Positions 60,939-64,000 of a DNA stretch of 64,000 bases are shown here, in pieces. Source of the stretch: Bimastos eiseni (lineage: Eukaryota > Annelida > Clitellata > Crassiclitellata > Lumbricidae). The translations under genes and the position numbers were made by a program. The notes below the pieces were generated by a model, which ran no database searches, had not been told where the DNA came from, and saw nothing but the letters and a program-made list of their open reading frames with translations. Each line of letters starts with the position of its first letter. Within the stretch, counting starts at the first letter, position 1. Location: positions 46,031,527 to 46,095,526 of the forward strand of contig OY365809.1 in NCBI GenBank assembly GCA_959347315.1. Direction: 5' to 3'.

Positions 60939-61855
60939 GTTTCTCTCTCTCTCTCTTACACTCTCTCACTCTATTTGTCTGTCTGCCTGTCTGTCTCTCT
61001 CTTACTCATTTGTTCCTGTCAATACACTAACATTTTATTGGTGGCCTGATATGGATGGACATGTAAGGTTATAGCAAATCTATCTGTCTCTCTTTCTTCC
61101 TCTCTCTCTCACTCTCTCTTTCTCACTTTCTCTCTTTATCCCTCTCTCTCTTTCTTCCTCGCTCTCTCTCTCTCTTTCTCTCTGGTCTTCCTCTCTCTTT
61201 CTTCCTCTTTCTTTCTCCCTTTTCTCTGCCTTTGCCTCTCCATCTCTCCTCTAACGTTTTGTCCTTCTCTTTGTCTCATTGACTGAATGTGTGTGTGTGT
61301 CTGTCCGTGATTGGTACGTGCCATATCGATATCCATTCGTCTTAATCTGACTCTGCCCTCAGCGGTCCTTGCAATGCACATGGTTCCACCACCTAAGGGA
61401 CCCTCTCCTACGTGTAAAAGCGCAGCCCTCCTTCCCTCCCTAAGGACCCTAATAGGTGCCAAGCAACGCCTGCCCGCCGCTCCCCTTCGCCGCCTGCACG
61501 GCTGCCTGAAGCGGTGAGTGCGGCGTGGGGTAGCCCTGTATGGAGTGGACCCTTGTCGATTCTATGTCTGTATGCAATGGCATCTGAGAGAGGCCGAGAG
61601 AGAGGAAGAGAGGAAGAGGGAGAGAGAATTCTTCCTATCAACAGATGTGGCCAGATTCAACTCAGCAACGGATCTATAGCTCGACCAGATTCAGTCAAGA
61701 AATTTCTTCAATCGACCGACTTTTCAGTCTCGCTTTGTCTCTCCCTCTCCTCTGTCTGTGTATCTGCGCGCGTCTCTGTCCCTGCGTCTGTTTGTCCTTT
61801 CGTCCGGAATACTCATTGGAAACTGCGTTCAATTGTGGTTCTTTGGATATTTCCG
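41712..61855 (+). CDS. Unrecognised multi-exon gene, 3' end open
   Basis: I do not recognise this protein. Proposed exons: 41712-41870, 46956-47052, 49431-49453, 53685-53815, 55538-57960, 59748-59930, 61363-61513, 61645-about 61855. Every join keeps the frame (phases 0,1,0,2,1,1,2), giving about 1126 codons with no stop. Most borders are good consensus (for example GTGAGT after 53815, GTAAGT after 59930, GTGAGT after 61513). In order it has a short N terminus, a poly-Gln and acidic segment, a strongly basic helical segment, a long Ser/Pro-rich region with basic clusters, and a C-terminal region free of low complexity. No signal peptide or membrane segment is evident; basic clusters hint at a nuclear or cytoskeletal protein. 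The 53685-57960 part is best supported. The 23-base exon is weakest. The large exon could instead end at the TGA 57963-57965. Confidence 0.45.
42600..43241 (+). repeat. Diverged direct duplication (~300-bp units)
   Basis: Copy 1 (42600-42907) and copy 2 (42968-43241) both begin CTCTTTTATT(C/T)AACTTGG, share CGACCTACAGAGCTGAAAT and TGACGAGCTCCACTC, and end GCCATCTACCAGAT. Copy 2 lacks about 40 bp near the start. It is intronic to the unrecognised gene and may be TE-derived. Confidence 0.8.
43974..44150 (+). mobile_element. Dispersed TATAGCGCC element, copy B
   Basis: ATTCATTCATT, then TTTATGTAGCGCCTCTTCAG, GAGAACTACTCAG, GCGCGGTCAAA and GGGACGCCATTCCAAA, in the same order as the copy at 34249-34420. 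Confidence 0.55.
44151..44935. other. Intronic stretch with an unexplained open frame
   Basis: A + strand frame runs 44146-44655. Its middle part is not repetitive (for example INQTFQTQWKQRPLSQ) but has no recognised domain, and it ends in an ATCC run. I cannot decide whether it is an exon. Confidence 0.3.
44936..45050 (+). repeat. (CT)n microsatellite with GT/TT interruptions
   Basis: Pyrimidine tract; Leu/Ser frames are artefacts. Confidence 0.9.
45179..45232. promoter_or_regulatory. Cluster of CRE-like motifs
   Basis: A full TGACGTCA (45179-45186) is followed by TACGTCA and GACGTCA half-type sites within 54 bp. No promoter is otherwise evident here. Confidence 0.3.
45719..45905 (+). repeat. 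~19-bp minisatellite CATCCTATTTTCATTCAGT
   Basis: About ten units, alternating TATTTTCATT and TATTTACATT forms. Confidence 0.9.
46581..46615. promoter_or_regulatory. NRF-1 and ETS motif pair
   Basis: CTGCGCATGCGC (46581-46592, a full NRF-1 consensus) is followed 15 bp later by ACTTCCGG (46608-46615, an ETS site). This is a typical TATA-less promoter combination and lies 340 bp before the exon at 46956, so it could be an internal promoter. Confidence 0.4.
46956..47052 (+). CDS. Proposed poly-Gln/acidic exon of the unrecognised gene
   Basis: TTCTTTGCTTTCAG precedes 32 codons plus one base, ending AAAG|GTAGAA. It reads four Gln, HQDGSVSQKK, then MEVDSYLALDSSEDDTTK. The acceptor is strong and the amino-acid composition is protein-like. 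The donor is the first unit of a minisatellite. Confidence 0.5.
47056..47222 (+). repeat. 17-bp minisatellite ACATTCCACTCATCAGA
   Basis: About ten units directly after the 5' splice site at 47052/47053. Confidence 0.93.
47525..47960 (-). pseudogene. LINE ORF2 3'-end remnant
   Basis: Read on the minus strand: CPQTLVWDTIVTDTLAA, then in a shifted frame GAAAERAAVHKHEKY, STHLFVPLAFETMGPINN, and later QRFKAVEFRGTFEN. This order matches the C-terminal end of a common invertebrate non-LTR retrotransposon ORF ('LVWDVTVTDTLAASY ... AAERAA.RK.EKY ... F.P.AFETMGP.N ... QRFN..'). At least two frameshifts and several stops break it. It is intronic to the unrecognised gene and opposite in orientation. Confidence 0.72.
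48153..48164. promoter_or_regulatory. NRF-1-like site
   Basis: CTGCGCATGCGT, the same 12-mer as at 4221. Its recurrence may reflect a repeat rather than a promoter. Confidence 0.25.
48430..49320. repeat. CTGT run and long GACAGA/(AG)n tracts
   Basis: 48436-48490 is a CTGT run, 48640-48740 a GACAGA tract, and 48975-49320 a long GAGACAGA/(AG)n tract containing a duplicated block of about 120 bp. All large frames here on either strand are artefacts. Confidence 0.85.
49431..49453 (+). CDS. Candidate micro-exon (23 bp)
   Basis: CCATTTCTAG precedes CATCATCACC(AGC)4T, followed by GTATGG. Taken in the frame left by the exon ending 47052 it reads ASSPAAAA and restores phase 0 for the exon at 53685. 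An alternative donor four bases on (GTAATG) would break the frame. Weak: the sequence is a triplet repeat. Confidence 0.2.
49900..50070 (+). repeat. GGA/GAA purine tract
   Basis: Low-complexity purine-rich sequence. Confidence 0.8.
50426..50570 (+). repeat. Degenerate ~11-bp minisatellite GCAGTACCATC
   Basis: About thirteen units with CATTGCAGTA, CATCACAGA and similar variants. Confidence 0.85.
50571..51720. other. Intronic stretch without recognised features
   Basis: No exon, RNA gene or TE is recognised. It is ordinary AT-leaning sequence with a GTGT-rich patch at 51555-51590. Confidence 0.5.
51905..52290 (+). repeat. GGAGAA/GGA polypurine tract, ~385 bp
   Basis: One of the longest near-pure purine runs in the window (GGAGAAGGA variants). 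Frames are Arg/Lys or Glu runs, and on the other strand Ser/Pro/Leu runs. Confidence 0.9.
53244..53443. other. Assembly gap (200 N)
   Basis: Exactly 200 Ns, probably a placeholder gap, followed by CTGT microsatellite. An exon of the unrecognised gene could be hidden here. Confidence 0.99.
53685..57960 (+). CDS. Core of the unrecognised gene: basic helical exon joined to a 2.4-kb exon
   Basis: Exon 53685-53815 has TTCGTTCTCTGCAG before it and GTGAGT after it. It reads RLKDLKTRELRRQLWNNRR, a six-residue Arg run, and LLEFANERAE with its last codon split GA|G. Exon 55538-57960 begins with that G after TTGTTCTGTAG, then AIISKAKTMEP. It stays open for 807 codons. Codons at about 55800-55970 form Ser-Pro repeats (SISPPSS type) from an 18-bp DNA unit. 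LRKRRLRR (56169-56192) and GRKRLRGRMK (about 56850-56879) look like nuclear-localisation clusters. The exon ends ACAG|GTTGAG, phase 1; if that donor is not used, translation stops at 57963. No domain is recognised. Confidence 0.65.
54139..54287. repeat. 10-bp minisatellite CTCCCACCCC, G-quadruplex-prone on the minus strand
   Basis: About fifteen near-perfect units. The minus strand reads GGGGTGGGAG repeated, with G runs of 4 and 3 every 10 bases. It lies in the intron between 53815 and 55538. Confidence 0.93.
55060..55201 (+). repeat. (AAT)n microsatellite with AAC/GAT variants
   Basis: It follows GGCGCTTAATAAATGAG (55037), an arrangement typical of the 3' tail of short retroelements. The purest part is 55150-55200. 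Confidence 0.9.
57966..59747. other. Proposed intron
   Basis: It contains an (ATTC)n run, a GGCGCTACATAAAAG motif near 58574, and an open frame at 58956-59270 that I do not recognise. Purine-rich at 59570-59630. Confidence 0.4.
58188..58217 (+). repeat. (ATTC)n microsatellite
   Basis: About seven units. Confidence 0.9.
59748..59930 (+). CDS. Proposed internal exon of the unrecognised gene
   Basis: It follows TTATTTTTTTAG and ends AGAAGAG|GTAAGT. It enters in phase 1 (G|AA = Glu, completing the base left by 57960) and leaves in phase 1. Sixty whole codons include IKKKPF, a Ser run, GKIHHNSLLLSAGG, GGWRFVPTQLEQNEEILIQS and LDRPIRR. Not low complexity apart from the Ser run; no family recognised. 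Confidence 0.55.
60755..61240 (+). repeat. (CT)n / CTGT / CTTT pyrimidine tracts
   Basis: 60755-60970 and 61081-61240 are pyrimidine microsatellites in the proposed intron 59931-61362. Frames are spurious. Confidence 0.9.
61363..61513 (+). CDS. Proposed internal exon of the unrecognised gene
   Basis: It follows CTCTGCCCTCAG and ends AAGCG|GTGAGT. The phase 1 entry completes Ala (G|CG), and exit is phase 2. It reads VLAMHMVPPPKGPSPTC, SAALLPSLRTLIGAKQRL and RLHGCLK. It is richer in G+C than its surroundings, as expected for a coding exon here. Confidence 0.55.
61645..61855 (+). CDS. Proposed internal or terminal exon of the unrecognised gene
   Basis: It follows TTCCTATCAACAG; entry in phase 2 gives Arg (CG|A), then CGQIQLSNGSIARPDSVKKF. 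Its right end is unresolved: GTAGGA after 61855 and GTAAGA after 61881 are both possible donors, and the frame stops at 61885. The CT-rich middle (about 61730-61800) could itself be intronic. Confidence 0.4.
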
Positions 61856-61885
61856 GTAGGAAGAACGGAGGACCTTCTGCGGTAA

Positions 61886-62280
61886 GACTTCCTACATTTT
61901 CAGCCGCGTGTCAGTCTTTTACTCTGCTACGTGACATTCTACAGACGATGGCAGAGTTTGGGGACTCTGAGGGCAAATAGTTGGCGCCAGTATGCACATA
62001 GGTCTAAGAATTTCTACTTTTTCTTTGAATTTTGGCACGCAGCAATACATAGGCCTATTAAAATTTTTGTCAAACTTTTAGATTACTTTTGCGTGAAGAA
62101 ACATACATCCCACACAATTTTACCTCGGGTCGCTTACCCACATTTGACACTGGCGCCATCTATAAGCAGCCATGTTTACGGAGTCCCCCATTGTCGCTGT
62201 CAATAACGCAGCGACTTACAAGTTCGTGACAATTATTAGGCATAGGCAGTGTGTGTATGCCTCCGCTTATAAGATACTCC
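61886..62280. other. Gene-free stretch
   Basis: No exon recognised. Confidence 0.45.
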
Positions 62281-62282
62281 CT

Positions 62283-62560
62283 CAAAGGACGATCGCTCAT
62301 AGGAGGATCGCTCAAAGGACGATCGCTCAAAGGACGATCGCTCAAAGGACGATCGCTCATAGGACGATCGCTCAAAGGACGATCGCTCACACGACAATCG
62401 CTCGTAAGACGATCGCTTATAGGACGATCGCTCAAACGGACGATCGCTCATACGACGCTTGGTCATAGGACAATCGCTCAAACGGACGATCGCTCATACG
62501 ACGCTTGGTCATAGGACAATCGCTCATAGGACGTTCATTCAAAGGACGATCGGTCACATC
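62283..62560 (+). repeat. 15-bp minisatellite GGACGATCGCTCAAA
   Basis: About eighteen units, mixing CTCAAA, CTCATA and CTCACAC forms, with a duplicated block of about 52 bp (GCTCAAACGGACGATCGCTC...) near 62428-62520. Most units contain the palindrome CGATCG. The 15-bp period keeps frames open on both strands; this is not coding. Confidence 0.93.
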
Positions 62561-64000
62561 TGTTTCGTAAACCTGCTGATCGATGCAAATTCATTTAGTT
62601 GACGATTACCAAACATGACTCACTTTCAAGTTCCATATACACCTTCAATATCCATCTCCATAATCAGTTAAACTTAAACAAATTACCTCGACTTTGGTTT
62701 CTCGAGGGAAAGCCATAAGATGTCTACCAAGTTTTGTCTCGAAGCAAACTGACTGCCCGAATATCTATCCGCGGTCTTCTGTGCCACTCCGCCTTTATTA
62801 AGGAACCAGATTGGTTTTATTTGTCTGTAATTAGCGAGTGTAAATTCCTAATTAATCAATCCGTAAATCAATTCGTGAACTGGTGCAACTTTCATGTTAC
62901 TCTTCCTATCTAATCTAATGTTGTCACTTCTCACTTTTTCAGTATGTTATTTGCCTGTCTAATTACGGAAAACTTAATAATTAATTTGACACATCTATGT
63001 TTTTCTGTTGAGGTAACATCTTTGTTTGTTTGATTGCCAAAAACTTAGTAGATTTCCATGTTATTTACTTATATATTTTTGCCCTCCCACTTTTTGAATT
63101 TTGCCCCCAGAAATGTGAAAAATGGGGGGACACAAATTATCTTAACAAAGGTATTCTTAAAAATCCATTGGATAAACATAAAAAAGAACCTATTTGGGGG
63201 CCAATGGGGTCACTGAGCACTAAAACAGGGGGCGGGGTTTGCCCCCCAGTTTCAAAACTGGGGAGGGGGCGGTGCCTCTTTGCCCCCCGCTTGTTACACC
63301 TCTGGCTATGGTGTCTATGGCAACCGGTCTCTTACCTCCATTGAACATCGATTTGTAAGCAACACATCTGATAAGAGGATTCATCACTCGTCAATAAGCT
63401 GGTGCCCTTCGCTAATCTTTTTAGTAGTACTGTGTAAATTTAAAACTAATGTAAATCTCCTGAATTACTCGGCGTCGTAATACATGTATATCTATGTTCG
63501 GAAGAAGAGATTATTTAGTACCAGAGCAAAATCAGTTCAAATCAATTCAAATCTGCGAGATCCTTGGATTATTTTCGCTGCCAGATTAGAAGGCAAGAAG
63601 CGGGGATGAAGCCACAGGAAGAGACAGCCTGCAGTTGGAATAAATAGCAGAGTTCTACGGCGGGAGGAGGGAGTACTTCTTGGAATTTCTTAATCGAGCT
63701 TTGGCGAATCGTATACAGCAGAGCATCACAGGATTCATCACCTGCTCGTCAATCAACACCAATTAATCTGTTTGCCTCTGTCTCTATGTCTGTCTGTTTC
63801 TCTGCCTATCTTCTTGTTTGGCTATCTGTCTGTCTCTCAGTGTTGCTGCACTATCAGACAAAGGCTGAGATTTAGAAGACGAATTTACATGTGTTTACAG
63901 CCTAAAGGAATAGGTCTCTGAACACACCACCTCCACTACTACTACAGCTAATACCTTCATAACAATACAAATACTTCTACTATTATCATTACTATTGCTA
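62561..64000. other. Gene-free right edge
   Basis: No gene is recognised. 63210-63300 is GC-rich with a CCCCAGTTT/AAACTGGGG hairpin and CTTGTTACACCTCTGG, which looks like one end of a DNA transposon; I cannot find the other end. An AATAAGCTGG motif copy is at about 63388-63402. Confidence 0.45.

Noticed and set aside
62283..62560. Repeat-spacer-like pattern
   Set aside because: Pure 15-bp tandem minisatellite without spacers.

Overview
This window is nuclear DNA from an animal, most likely a marine invertebrate. Evidence: GT-AG introns of about 0.3-1 kb, an intronless rhodopsin-class receptor of the muscarinic family, hAT and LINE transposon debris, and a very heavy load of microsatellites and minisatellites. 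There are no prokaryotic features. The lineage below 'invertebrate metazoan' cannot be fixed from the sequence alone. One 200-base assembly gap lies at 53244-53443.

Three protein-coding loci can be supported. (1) 5120-7510 (+): a complete, intronless 796-residue muscarinic-acetylcholine-receptor-like GPCR with a third intracellular loop of about 440 residues. (2) 33822-24855 (-): a complete 12-coding-exon gene rebuilt here by hand. All phases agree and it encodes 426 residues of a Gfo/Idh/MocA-family NAD(P)-dependent oxidoreductase. (3) About 41.7 to beyond 61.8 kb (+): a multi-exon gene of unrecognised function. Its best-supported part is a 131-bp basic coiled-coil-like exon joined in phase to a 2.4-kb exon. 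Further phase-compatible exons lie upstream and downstream. The first exon carries a full CRE and a YY1-type motif at the presumed start; the 3' end is not resolved.

Layout. 0-5 kb holds a hAT transposase remnant, simple repeats and the 5' region of the receptor, including a palindromic pair of NRF-1-like sites. 7.5-24.8 kb is gene-poor, with an 85-bp-arm inverted repeat (16.3-16.9 kb) and a 1.8-kb tetranucleotide array (18.4-20.3 kb). 24.9-33.8 kb is the oxidoreductase, with tandem arrays in most introns. 35.2-36.7 kb is an intact non-autonomous hAT element with a perfect 8-bp target duplication. 37-41 kb has LINE debris and microsatellites. 41.7-62 kb is the unrecognised gene, with a LINE 3' remnant at 47.5 kb in an intron. 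62-64 kb is a 15-bp minisatellite followed by non-coding sequence.

The three genes show no functional link. The many other open frames in the window come from (CT)n, (GA)n, (GTCA)n, (ATGT)n and similar repeats and are not annotated as genes. Exon joins were inferred from splice consensus, phase and family similarity, with no transcript data.
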